DNA from: an uncultured Eubacteriales bacterium
GTDB taxonomy: Bacteria; Bacillota; Clostridia; Oscillospirales; CAG-272
Assembly (NCBI GenBank): GCA_902491535.1
Contig: CABUHS010000020.1
Location: 1 to 48,404 of the forward strand
Direction: 5' to 3'
DNA: 48,404 nucleotides
The notes below the pieces were generated by a model. It saw only the letters and a program-made list of their open reading frames with translations, searched no databases and was not told the DNA's origin. Of this stretch, positions 24,069-31,979 are shown piece by piece. The stretch's first letter is position 1. Every line of letters starts with the position of its first letter. The position numbers were made by a program, and so were the translations under genes.

Positions 24069-24569
24069 ATGGTACGTTTTGAAATGCAGGACGGAGGAAT
24101 TATTGACATCGAGCTTTATCCCGATTCCGCTCCTATAACAGTTGCAAACTTTGAGAAATTAACACGCAAAGGATTTTTTGACGGGCTTCATTTTCACAGA
24201 ATAATACCCGGTTTTGTAATTCAGGGAGGAGATCCCACAGGAACAGGTACGGGAGGCTCCGCAGAAACAATAAAAGGAGAGTTCAGGGCAAACGGTGTTG
24301 ACAACTCTGTATCTCATACCAAAGGCGTACTTTCTATGGCGAGAAGCGGAAGCTATACATACGGATTTGATACCGCGTCATCACAGTTTTTTATATGTCT
24401 TGATGACAGCTGCCGCGCACTCGACGGTTACTACGCGGCGTTCGGCAAGGTAAAAGACGGCATGGAGACTGTAGATACAATCGCCGCAGTACCGACTGAC
24501 GGAGGAGATTATCCGCGCGTCGTATCTGATACAGTCATTATAAAAAAAGCAACTGTCATTCCGGACTGA
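24069..24569 (+). CDS. Cyclophilin-type peptidyl-prolyl cis-trans isomerase
   Basis: 166-aa cytoplasmic cyclophilin, catalysing proline isomerisation during protein folding. Seen: FEKLTRKGFFDGLHFHRIIPGFVIQGGDPTGTGTGG with the catalytic Arg of FHRI, then GVLSMARSG, SSQFFICLDD, and YAAFGKVKDGMETVDTIAAVP. All match the family. There is no signal peptide. The start at 24069 has AGAAAGGA about 10 bp upstream; the frame is open further upstream to 23994 but that portion has no similarity. Ends 2 bp before the convergent DUF4830 gene. Confidence 0.95.
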   Translation: MVRFEMQDGGIIDIELYPDSAPITVANFEKLTRKGFFDGLHFHRIIPGFVIQGGDPTGTGTGGSAETIKGEFRANGVDNSVSHTKGVLSMARSGSYTYGFDTASSQFFICLDDSCRALDGYYAAFGKVKDGMETVDTIAAVPTDGGDYPRVVSDTVIIKKATVIPD

Positions 24570-24571
24570 GT

Positions 24572-25087
24572 TTATCCCACCTGAGTTATTTCGGCTCTTC
24601 CTCCGGAAAATCCGTGAGTAAAGCCTGACGTATCGGCAGTACATATATCGCCGCCAATCACCTTACCGCGATAAACGATAACATTTGCGTATATAACCCC
24701 GGTATAATTAGGGTAATTGGTGACGACATATGTATATCTCATTGCCTTTTTACGCTTATATTTTTCAAGATCCAGGCCCTGCTTTTTCTGAATATCGTTA
24801 TACGATTCCATTACGCTGTCAAATTCAGACGGAATCGTGATCTCATCCTCATCGGCGGGATCTGCCTGGACTTCCCATCCAAACTGTTTTAAAAAAGACA
24901 CCCTGTCGTCATTTGTCTTGATCCCGCTGTAATTTATGCTCTCTCCGTCCTTGAATGTTTCCGCAGAAACAGGAGAATCAGCCTCATATGTAGGAATCAG
25001 CGTTATCAGTACTATAAGCGTAACGACCGACAGTGCCAAAACACCGAAAAATTTCACGGTAGACGCGCGCAGTGAATAAATAAACAT
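24572..25087 (-). CDS. DUF4830 domain membrane-anchored protein
   Basis: 171-aa protein with one N-terminal membrane anchor (VKFFGVLALSVVTLIVLITLIP) and an extracytoplasmic domain of unknown function. The motif TNDDRVSFLKQFGWEV followed by ITIPSEFDSVMESYNDIQKKQGLDL is characteristic of the DUF4830 family in clostridia. The C-terminal sheet includes YTYVVTNYP and VIVYRGKVIGGDICT. Start 25087 is chosen because AGGAAAGG lies 8 bp upstream; a start at 25108 would put the site inside the gene. Converges on the cyclophilin gene with 2 bp between stops. Biological role unknown. Confidence 0.85.
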   Translation of the reverse strand: MFIYSLRASTVKFFGVLALSVVTLIVLITLIPTYEADSPVSAETFKDGESINYSGIKTNDDRVSFLKQFGWEVQADPADEDEITIPSEFDSVMESYNDIQKKQGLDLEKYKRKKAMRYTYVVTNYPNYTGVIYANVIVYRGKVIGGDICTADTSGFTHGFSGGRAEITQVG

Positions 25088-25259
25088 TGTAAAGACCTTT
25101 CCTTTCATGTAAGTACATTAACACACGGCGATACATAAGCTGTAAAGCTGCCTTCAGACTGACTGTTTATATATCCGCCGATAATTTACTTTTCTGAAGT
25201 ATTTTATGCTGCAAAAGGGCACAATATGACACTGTGTTCGCGACCGAAAATATAATCAA

Positions 25260-26426
25260 ATGAAAGCTGTAAATCTTATGAATAAAATTTTTACCGATCC
25301 TATCGTTATAAAACGCGGATGTACGGCAGATGCACGGCGCTATCTCGATGAAAACTTCGGAGAAAACTTCGCCGTTGTATGTGATAAAAACACAGAGCAT
25401 CTTGCAAATGAATCCTTTCCCGGCAGTAAGACTGTGGTATTTCCCGGAGGAAGTCACGCCACGGAAGGCAATGCAGATATACTGATAAATGAAATACGCT
25501 CGGGAAAATTTCAATGTCTTGTTGCATGCGGTTCAGGCTCGGTACACGACATAACAAGATACGCATGCCACTCGGAAAAGATCCCTTTCGTGTCCTTCCC
25601 AACAGCGCCGAGCGTTGACGGATTCGTCTCAAACGTAGCTGCCATGACGTTCAACGGGCGCAAAATAACATTTCCGTCTACCCCTCCGGCGGCGCTTTTT
25701 GCCGACGCGAACGTATATGAAACAGCCCCGTCGGCGCTCACGGCATCAGGCGTGGGAGATATTGTCGGAAAATATGTCTCTCTCTTTGACTGGGAATTTA
25801 CCGCACTTCTCACCGACGAAACCGTAGAAGACGATATATATAAGCTCGAGCGTGACGCTCTCGAAAGCGTAATGAATTCCGATGTCGGCTCTCCGGACTA
25901 TATCGAGCATGTCATGCAATGTCTTGTAAAATCAGGAATCGCAATACAAATGAAAGGCAGTTCGCGCCCCGCATCCGGCGCCGAACATCATCTGTCCCAT
26001 CTTTGGGAAATGAACTGTATCAGCGATGAAACGGACGCGCTTCACGGTGAAAAGGTCGGTGTATCCACTCTTTTGGTGCTTGACAGATATAAAAGATCAA
26101 AAGCGCTGCGCTTCAGGCCCAAACCGCTTGACAAGGAATATCTGCTTCCGATCTTCGGAAAGCTTTCAGACGGAATAATCGAGGAAAACACTCCCGACAC
26201 GCTTGCACTGATATCTCAGGAAAAGCTTGACCGATGCTCGGACAGTATTATAAAACTCATAGACGCTCTTCCCTCTCCCGATACGATACGCAAATATCTC
26301 CTGTCTGTCGGCGCTAAGACAACACTCGGAGAACTCGGACTTCCGGACACTGCGGAATTTGCGAAAAAAAGCCTCGATTACGCTCCGTATGTACGAAGCA
26401 GACTTACCATGCTCAAGGTAATATGA
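25260..26426 (+). CDS. sn-Glycerol-1-phosphate dehydrogenase (AraM/EgsA family)
   Basis: 388-aa member of the iron-containing alcohol dehydrogenase superfamily that reduces dihydroxyacetone phosphate to glycerol-1-phosphate with NAD(P)H. Seen: the nucleotide region VVFPGGSHATEGNAD, ACGSGSVHDITRYACH, and FPTAPSVDGFVSNVAA. The probable metal ligands lie in ASGVGDIVGKYVSLFDWEF (Asp), PASGAEHHLSHLWEM (His) and ALHGEKVGVST (His). In Bacillus the product feeds archaeal-type heptaprenylglyceryl phosphate with PcrB; no PcrB-like gene is visible here. Start codons at 25260 and 25278 cannot be separated; neither has a strong site. Followed 57 bp later by the SbcD-like gene. Confidence 0.87.
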   Translation: MKAVNLMNKIFTDPIVIKRGCTADARRYLDENFGENFAVVCDKNTEHLANESFPGSKTVVFPGGSHATEGNADILINEIRSGKFQCLVACGSGSVHDITRYACHSEKIPFVSFPTAPSVDGFVSNVAAMTFNGRKITFPSTPPAALFADANVYETAPSALTASGVGDIVGKYVSLFDWEFTALLTDETVEDDIYKLERDALESVMNSDVGSPDYIEHVMQCLVKSGIAIQMKGSSRPASGAEHHLSHLWEMNCISDETDALHGEKVGVSTLLVLDRYKRSKALRFRPKPLDKEYLLPIFGKLSDGIIEENTPDTLALISQEKLDRCSDSIIKLIDALPSPDTIRKYLLSVGAKTTLGELGLPDTAEFAKKSLDYAPYVRSRLTMLKVI

Positions 26427-26483
26427 TGCAAACGGCTGTCTTTCAGGGACAGTATATTTTAAGCGAAAGGATATTTCCCGATT

Positions 26484-27611
26484 ATGATAAAGGTTCTTCA
26501 TGCTGCGGATATTCATCTTGATACGCCGTTTAATATAGGCGATATACAAAAATCACAGATAATGCGAAACGAACACCGCGGAGCTTTTTCATCCCTGATG
26601 ACGCTGGCAAGAATCGAAAAATACGATATTGTTCTGATTGCCGGAGATATGTTTGACAGCTCGTATATAACGCCGGATACACTTGCGCTTGTAATGCGCG
26701 AATTCAGATCATGCCGTGATTGCCGCATAGTCATATCGCCCGGCAATCACGATCCTTTCACACCGGACAGCGTATGGGCAAAAAACGAATTTCCCGACAA
26801 TGTATATATTTTTGACAGTGATAAAATCTCCTGCTTTCATTTCGACGATATAAACACCGACGTATACGGATATGCCTTTACATCGCAGCATATGAGCAGC
26901 TGTCCTATCTGTGATACGCCGGAAATCAATAAAGACAGAATAAATCTTCTCTGCGCGCACGGAGATATTTATGACGAAGATTCGTTATACTGTCCGATAA
27001 AAACAGCCGATCTTCTCCGCGTCGGTTTCGACTATGCCGCCTTCGGACATATTCACAACAGCGACGGAATACGAAGAAACGGAAATACATGGTACGGCTA
27101 CAGCGGCTGCCTTAATGCGCACGGATTTGACGAGTGCGGATATAAGGGAGCTGTAATAGCGACTATGAGCAAGGATAACGGTGTATTCGAAGCCTCGGTT
27201 CGGGGAAAAAGATTTTCAAAGCGAAGATTCGAAAATGAAACCATAGACCTGACCGGTTCAAAAAACGATGATGAAGTTCTCGAACGTATCGGAAATTTTA
27301 TCCGCGAAAAACACTACGGAGAAGATACTCTGCTCAGTCTGACTCTCACGGGCAGCGTCTCTCCGGACGTAACTCTGTCAGACAGCGCGATGCTCGATTT
27401 TATCTCGCAGGGACTTTTTCATGCATCGCTGAAAAACTGCACCGATCCGCTTTTCGGTTCCGAACTGCTTGAGTCGGATCCGACTGTCAGGGGAGCATTT
27501 TTTAATGCCCTGCTTCCGAATCTCAGCTCCGGAGAAGAAGAGACAAGAAACACCGCTGCAGCCGCATTGCGGTACGGGCTTTCTGCTCTTCGCGGTAACG
27601 ATATTCTGTAA
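26484..27611 (+). CDS. SbcD/YhaO-like metallophosphoesterase (DNA repair exonuclease subunit)
   Basis: 375-aa calcineurin-like phosphoesterase. Metal motifs in order: HAADIHLDTPF (residues 6-16), LIAGDMFDS, ISPGNHDPF, LCAHGDIYDE and AAFGHIHNSDG. These match the nuclease subunit of SbcCD/Mre11-type complexes, particularly the shorter YhaO form of Bacillota, and the C-terminal capping part is about 130 aa. Its usual partner is a coiled-coil ATPase of the SbcC/YhaN type, which lies 1.8 kb downstream at 29437-31797 with one unrelated gene between. AAAGGA precedes the ATG. Likely processes DNA ends or hairpins. Confidence 0.88.
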   Translation: MIKVLHAADIHLDTPFNIGDIQKSQIMRNEHRGAFSSLMTLARIEKYDIVLIAGDMFDSSYITPDTLALVMREFRSCRDCRIVISPGNHDPFTPDSVWAKNEFPDNVYIFDSDKISCFHFDDINTDVYGYAFTSQHMSSCPICDTPEINKDRINLLCAHGDIYDEDSLYCPIKTADLLRVGFDYAAFGHIHNSDGIRRNGNTWYGYSGCLNAHGFDECGYKGAVIATMSKDNGVFEASVRGKRFSKRRFENETIDLTGSKNDDEVLERIGNFIREKHYGEDTLLSLTLTGSVSPDVTLSDSAMLDFISQGLFHASLKNCTDPLFGSELLESDPTVRGAFFNALLPNLSSGEEETRNTAAAALRYGLSALRGNDIL

Positions 27612-27685
27612 ATAAAACCCGATAAACAGCGGTAAAAAACAGCTATCCTCCCGTCAAAAATAATCTCAGAGAAAGGTATATAAAA

Positions 27686-29398
27686 ATGAAATACGACATT
27701 ATTCTGCTCGATGCCGACGAAACACTTTTTGACTTTGATATGTCAGAATACAACGCGCTGAAATGCACGCTCGAAAAACATTCCCTGCCTTTTTCAAACG
27801 ATATACACGACAAATATCATGAAATAAATAAAAGCCTTTGGAAAGAGCTTGAAAAAGGAACGATTACAAAGCCTGAGCTTCTGACCGAACGCTTTCGGAG
27901 GCTGATAAATACTTTCGGATTCAACGATGATCCGGTAAAGATCAACAAAGATTACTGCAGCTTTCTCGGAGAGCAATGCATACTCTTTCCGGGCGCAGAA
28001 TCGCTTTGCCGTGAGCTGTCCGTGTCTGCAAGACTTTATATCGTAACAAACGGAGTTATGCAGACACAGATGAAGCGATATGAAGCATCACCTCTTCCAA
28101 AATATATAAGCGGTATATTTGTTTCCGAACAGATCGGATACGCAAAACCGGACAAACAATATTTTGACGCTGTTTTCTCCAAAATACCTGATTTTGATCC
28201 CTCACGGGTCATTATAATAGGCGATTCCCTTTCGAGCGATATCCGCGGAGGCAACAATGCTAAGATAGCATCCTGTTGGTATAATCCTCATCTTATACCT
28301 AACGATACCGATGTTATTCCGACATATCAGGCGCGGGACTACCCGGATATTATCCGTATCGTAAAAGGAAATACCGGCAGGCCGTCACCGCGTCCGGTTT
28401 CACCCGTAACCTGCAAGTATGAACATACAGGCAGAAATGCACTTGTTCTCCTGCCGGCTGACAGGGATTTAAGATCTCGTTTCCGCAAGGCAGCTCCCGA
28501 TTTCAGCTTTACCTTTGCAAATTCACAGGATTCCTCAGTGATCGAAAGACTTTCCTCGAAATCAGAGATCGTTATAGGCGGCGCGCCTATAAATGCGCTG
28601 AAAAAATCGGACAGTCTGCGTCTTCTTCAACTCTGTACCGCCGGAACGGAACCGTATTCGATCCGCGGCGAGCTTCCCGATAATGTTATGATCACAAATG
28701 CAACCGGAGCATTCGGACTCGCGGTTTCAGAGCATATGCTCGCCGCGCTGCTCTGTCTTTACAAAAAACTGCATCTTTACCGCGACAATATGAGTACATG
28801 CAGTTGGGCAGACCGCGGTGAGGTACGTACGCTTAAAGACGCTGTTGTACTTACAGTAGGTCTCGGTGATATAGGCGGACGCTTCGCAAAAATGTGCCAC
28901 ATGCTCGGCGCATATACGATAGGCGTCAGACGCACCGATAAAGATAAGCCTGACTTTATTGATGAGCTTGTGCTTTCAGATAAGCTCGACAGCGTGCTTC
29001 CGCGCGCAGATGTTACGGCACTTGTACTGCCGGCTACGGACGAAACAAAAGGCCTTATGTCAGAAGAACGAATATTTTCAATGAAAAAAGGTTCTGTTCT
29101 GCTGAACGCGGGACGCGGAAATGCGGTAGATACAAACGCCCTTTGTAAAGCACTGAAATGCGGTCAGCTTTCCGGCGCTTCAATAGATGTTTCAGATCCG
29201 GAGCCGCTCCCTCCGGAACATCCGATCTGGAAATGCCGCGACATGCTTATCACCCCGCACGTATCAGGCTATTATCATCTCAAAAACACATATCTGAATA
29301 TAGCCGAACTTTGCGTTGAAAATATATACAGATATGCACATGATCTCGAACTGCTGAGCATCGTCGACAGAAGCACCGGATACGCAAAAAAGAAATAA
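27686..29398 (+). CDS. Fusion: YjjG-like HAD phosphatase with D-2-hydroxyacid dehydrogenase
   Basis: 570-aa single frame. Residues about 1-230 are a HAD hydrolase: LLDADETLFDF with nucleophile Asp8 and Asp10, IVTNGV, IGYAKPDKQYF and IIGDSLSSDIRGG, closest in style to the YjjG nucleotidase group. After a short linker (PSPRPVSPV), residues about 250-565 form a D-isomer 2-hydroxyacid dehydrogenase: ATGAFGLAVSEHML, the NAD motif VGLGDIGGRFA, VLPATDETKGLM, NAGRGNAVD with catalytic Arg, DVSDPEPLPPEHPIW and ITPHVSGYYH with catalytic His. No stop or internal ribosome-binding site is seen between halves. These activities are normally separate proteins. GAAAGG lies about 10 bp before the ATG. Substrates unknown. 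Confidence 0.9.
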   Translation: MKYDIILLDADETLFDFDMSEYNALKCTLEKHSLPFSNDIHDKYHEINKSLWKELEKGTITKPELLTERFRRLINTFGFNDDPVKINKDYCSFLGEQCILFPGAESLCRELSVSARLYIVTNGVMQTQMKRYEASPLPKYISGIFVSEQIGYAKPDKQYFDAVFSKIPDFDPSRVIIIGDSLSSDIRGGNNAKIASCWYNPHLIPNDTDVIPTYQARDYPDIIRIVKGNTGRPSPRPVSPVTCKYEHTGRNALVLLPADRDLRSRFRKAAPDFSFTFANSQDSSVIERLSSKSEIVIGGAPINALKKSDSLRLLQLCTAGTEPYSIRGELPDNVMITNATGAFGLAVSEHMLAALLCLYKKLHLYRDNMSTCSWADRGEVRTLKDAVVLTVGLGDIGGRFAKMCHMLGAYTIGVRRTDKDKPDFIDELVLSDKLDSVLPRADVTALVLPATDETKGLMSEERIFSMKKGSVLLNAGRGNAVDTNALCKALKCGQLSGASIDVSDPEPLPPEHPIWKCRDMLITPHVSGYYHLKNTYLNIAELCVENIYRYAHDLELLSIVDRSTGYAKKK

Positions 29399-29436
29399 GA
29401 TCTTCTTTAAAATATCAGAGCAACGGAATATTTTTT

Positions 29437-31797
29437 ATGATAATTACAAAACTGCAAATTGATTCATTCGGAGGGCTGAACCGAAAAAACATCGGGCTTT
29501 CCGAAGGTATAAATATAATAAACGGAAAAAACGAATCCGGAAAATCGTCAATATGCGATTTCATACGATTCATGCTGTATGGGATAAGCAATCTTAGCGA
29601 AGCAGCAAAATTTCCTTCTCTCGTAACCGGAAAAGCTGCCGGAAGCATGACGGTCAGGCTTGACGGCAGTTCGGCAGGCGCTACGCTTCCGCATACGATA
29701 TGCATCGAACGCGAGTACATTCCGGAGGTCACAGACAAAGTCAGGATAACCGATGCCGTCAGCGGCGCGGAAATACTCAAAGGAGTCGTTCCCGGCGAAT
29801 ATCTTTTCGGAATATCATCAGAAGTCTTTTCTTCAACCGCGTATGTCAGTCAGCTCGGAGGACGCTCGGTATCCGGCCGGGACATAGGAAAGTCGGCTGA
29901 AAACTTACTTTTTTCCGCCGACGGGAATATTGATACGTCACATGCCCTCGAGCGGCTTGATGATGCATGCAGCAAGCTTATGGATAAAAACGGAAAGGAC
30001 GGACTCATTCCTAAGCTCCGAACAGAACTCGGCTCTTTGAAGCTTCATCTGGAAGAAACAGAGACTTCTTTCAGAGAGCTTTCTGAAGCTGAAAACAAAC
30101 TTACTGCATGTGAAGAAAAAATATCAGAAAATTCCGAAAAACTAAAAGCGGCAGACGGCCGCGTCAAATACTGCGAAGCGGCAACCGAGCTTTTCAGTGC
30201 AGGAAGAACAGATCAGATACGGGAAAAACTACACGCACTGAAAATTCGCAGACAGCAGCTAAAAGACAATACCGCATATGAAGGATTTTTGCCGACAGAG
30301 GCATATATCGACCGTTTAGAAGAACTTGACCGAACACTGAAAAACGAAAAGGCGCGTCTTGCAGACATAACTGCAAAGCACAGCGAAACGTACAGTTCAG
30401 ACGGCGGAGAAAAGCTTGATCTGCTTTTAGACATCGAAAATGCAGGCGGAATCCGTGATACAGAGCTGCGTGCTGAAAATGCGTACTCAAAAAGAAAAGC
30501 TTTTGCCCTTCTGTCCGTAATACTTTTCGCAGTTTCGGCAATTTCTCTTTGCGCAGGTGTATTTATAACATATATCAGAAATGATATCAACGGAATTATA
30601 CCGATAATCATAGGCCTGACCGCACTGATAGGAACTGTCATAACAATAATATCACGAAAGCAGGCAACCGTCGAATATTACGAGCTTCTCAATCTTACGG
30701 GCGCTCTTGATATAAATGATCTCTACCGTATACTCGACGATCTCGAAAGAATATCTGACAGCATATCAGCAGACCGTAAACGGCAGGATACAGAGAACCG
30801 AAGCGTAACAGAATGTAAAGAACTTATCCGTTCTCTTTCAGATGAGCTTAATGAGCTTTTATCCTACTGGAACATGGAAAGCGCCGAACAGGCAGCACAC
30901 ACATTTTCAAAATTCAATATACGGCTCGGAGAAATAGATTCGGAAATACGCCATCAGAGCGAAATGCTCGATGAATCCGATAACGGAGCCGACAATGTCC
31001 GCAGAGAATATCTGCAAAAAATAACCGATCAAAACGAACATTTTGTATCGGAAAAACTACGAAACAGTCTTACAGACGATTCGATCGCGTTATCAGACAG
31101 ACGGAGAATGCTCTCCCGTGAACTCGAAAGCGCTCGACGCGAATACGGTTTTATATCCGGAGCATCAGAAGCGCTTATGCGCAAAAAGCATGAAACCGAA
31201 CTCAGAATAACCGCTCTCCGGTCGGGAGCAGAACCTATAATTCCGATTAAAGAAAAGCTCGACGGTGTAGAAAGACAGCTTGAATCCTATGAAAAAATGT
31301 ATGCAGCACTCACTTTGGCAGCCGAAAAACTTCGGTCAGCTGCAGCATCGCTTCACAGCAGAATAACGCCGGCTGTGACAAAACGGGTAAGCGAGCTTCT
31401 TTCCGAACTTACAGACGGAAAATACAGCTCGGTAGATATCGGCAGTGATCTTTCTATTCATTCTGCAGCTCCGTCCGGATGCACGGACAGCAAAAATCCC
31501 GATGCGGATTCATTCCTCACACTTGATATGCAGTACATGAGTGGAGGAACAAAGGATGCGGCTTACATTGCCCTGCGTATAGCGCTAACCGAACTGCTCT
31601 GTAAGGAGAACGTACCTCCGCTTATCTTTGACGAAAGCTTCTGCCACATTGACGACGAGCGTTTGAACCGCATTCTGAAAATATTAAACAGTCTTTCGGA
31701 AAACGATTTACGTCAGGTTCTGATACTCTCAAGCAGCGATCGTGAAAACAGAATGATGCATCATGAAGCATATCCTTTCAATCAAATAACGCTTTAA
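29437..31797 (+). CDS. SbcC/YhaN-like coiled-coil AAA ATPase
   Basis: 786-aa SMC-like ATPase. N-terminal Walker A is NGKNESGKSS (residues 28-37) in the RecN/SbcC/YhaN context LQIDSFGGLNRKNIGL. Long coiled coils surround a central pair of membrane helices near residues 350-405 (AFALLSVILFAVSAISLCAGVF and IPIIIGLTALIGTVITII), the pattern of YhaN rather than soluble SbcC. The C-terminus has the ABC signature YMSGGTKDAAYIALRIAL and Walker B PLIFDESFCHIDDERL. Probably pairs with the nuclease-like gene at 26484 to act on DNA at the membrane. It starts 38 bp after the HAD/dehydrogenase fusion in the same direction. Confidence 0.88.
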   Translation: MIITKLQIDSFGGLNRKNIGLSEGINIINGKNESGKSSICDFIRFMLYGISNLSEAAKFPSLVTGKAAGSMTVRLDGSSAGATLPHTICIEREYIPEVTDKVRITDAVSGAEILKGVVPGEYLFGISSEVFSSTAYVSQLGGRSVSGRDIGKSAENLLFSADGNIDTSHALERLDDACSKLMDKNGKDGLIPKLRTELGSLKLHLEETETSFRELSEAENKLTACEEKISENSEKLKAADGRVKYCEAATELFSAGRTDQIREKLHALKIRRQQLKDNTAYEGFLPTEAYIDRLEELDRTLKNEKARLADITAKHSETYSSDGGEKLDLLLDIENAGGIRDTELRAENAYSKRKAFALLSVILFAVSAISLCAGVFITYIRNDINGIIPIIIGLTALIGTVITIISRKQATVEYYELLNLTGALDINDLYRILDDLERISDSISADRKRQDTENRSVTECKELIRSLSDELNELLSYWNMESAEQAAHTFSKFNIRLGEIDSEIRHQSEMLDESDNGADNVRREYLQKITDQNEHFVSEKLRNSLTDDSIALSDRRRMLSRELESARREYGFISGASEALMRKKHETELRITALRSGAEPIIPIKEKLDGVERQLESYEKMYAALTLAAEKLRSAAASLHSRITPAVTKRVSELLSELTDGKYSSVDIGSDLSIHSAAPSGCTDSKNPDADSFLTLDMQYMSGGTKDAAYIALRIALTELLCKENVPPLIFDESFCHIDDERLNRILKILNSLSENDLRQVLILSSSDRENRMMHHEAYPFNQITL

Positions 31798-31811
31798 AAT
31801 ACTGATATCTG

Positions 31812-31883
31812 TATACTGAATATTTACAATATATCGTAAAAATGTATATAAAAGCTTTTAAAACAGTTTTTTTATTCAGTATA
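31812..31883 (+). promoter_or_regulatory. Promoter embedded in an inverted repeat before the P-type ATPase
   Basis: TTTACA (31823-31828), 18-bp spacer and TATAAA (31847-31852) lie between the arms of an 11-bp inverted repeat, TATACTGAATA (31812-31822) and TATTCAGTATA (31873-31883). The transcript would start inside the loop and contain only the right arm, so the repeat is more likely a protein-binding dyad than an RNA hairpin. About 95 bp of leader remain before the ATG. Confidence 0.5.
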
Positions 31884-31979
31884 TACTTTTATGATAAACA
31901 GTAATGTAAAAACAAACAGTCAAATTTTTAAACCGACACTGTAAGCTTTATTTCAGCTTTAAGAAAAGGAAAACAAAAA

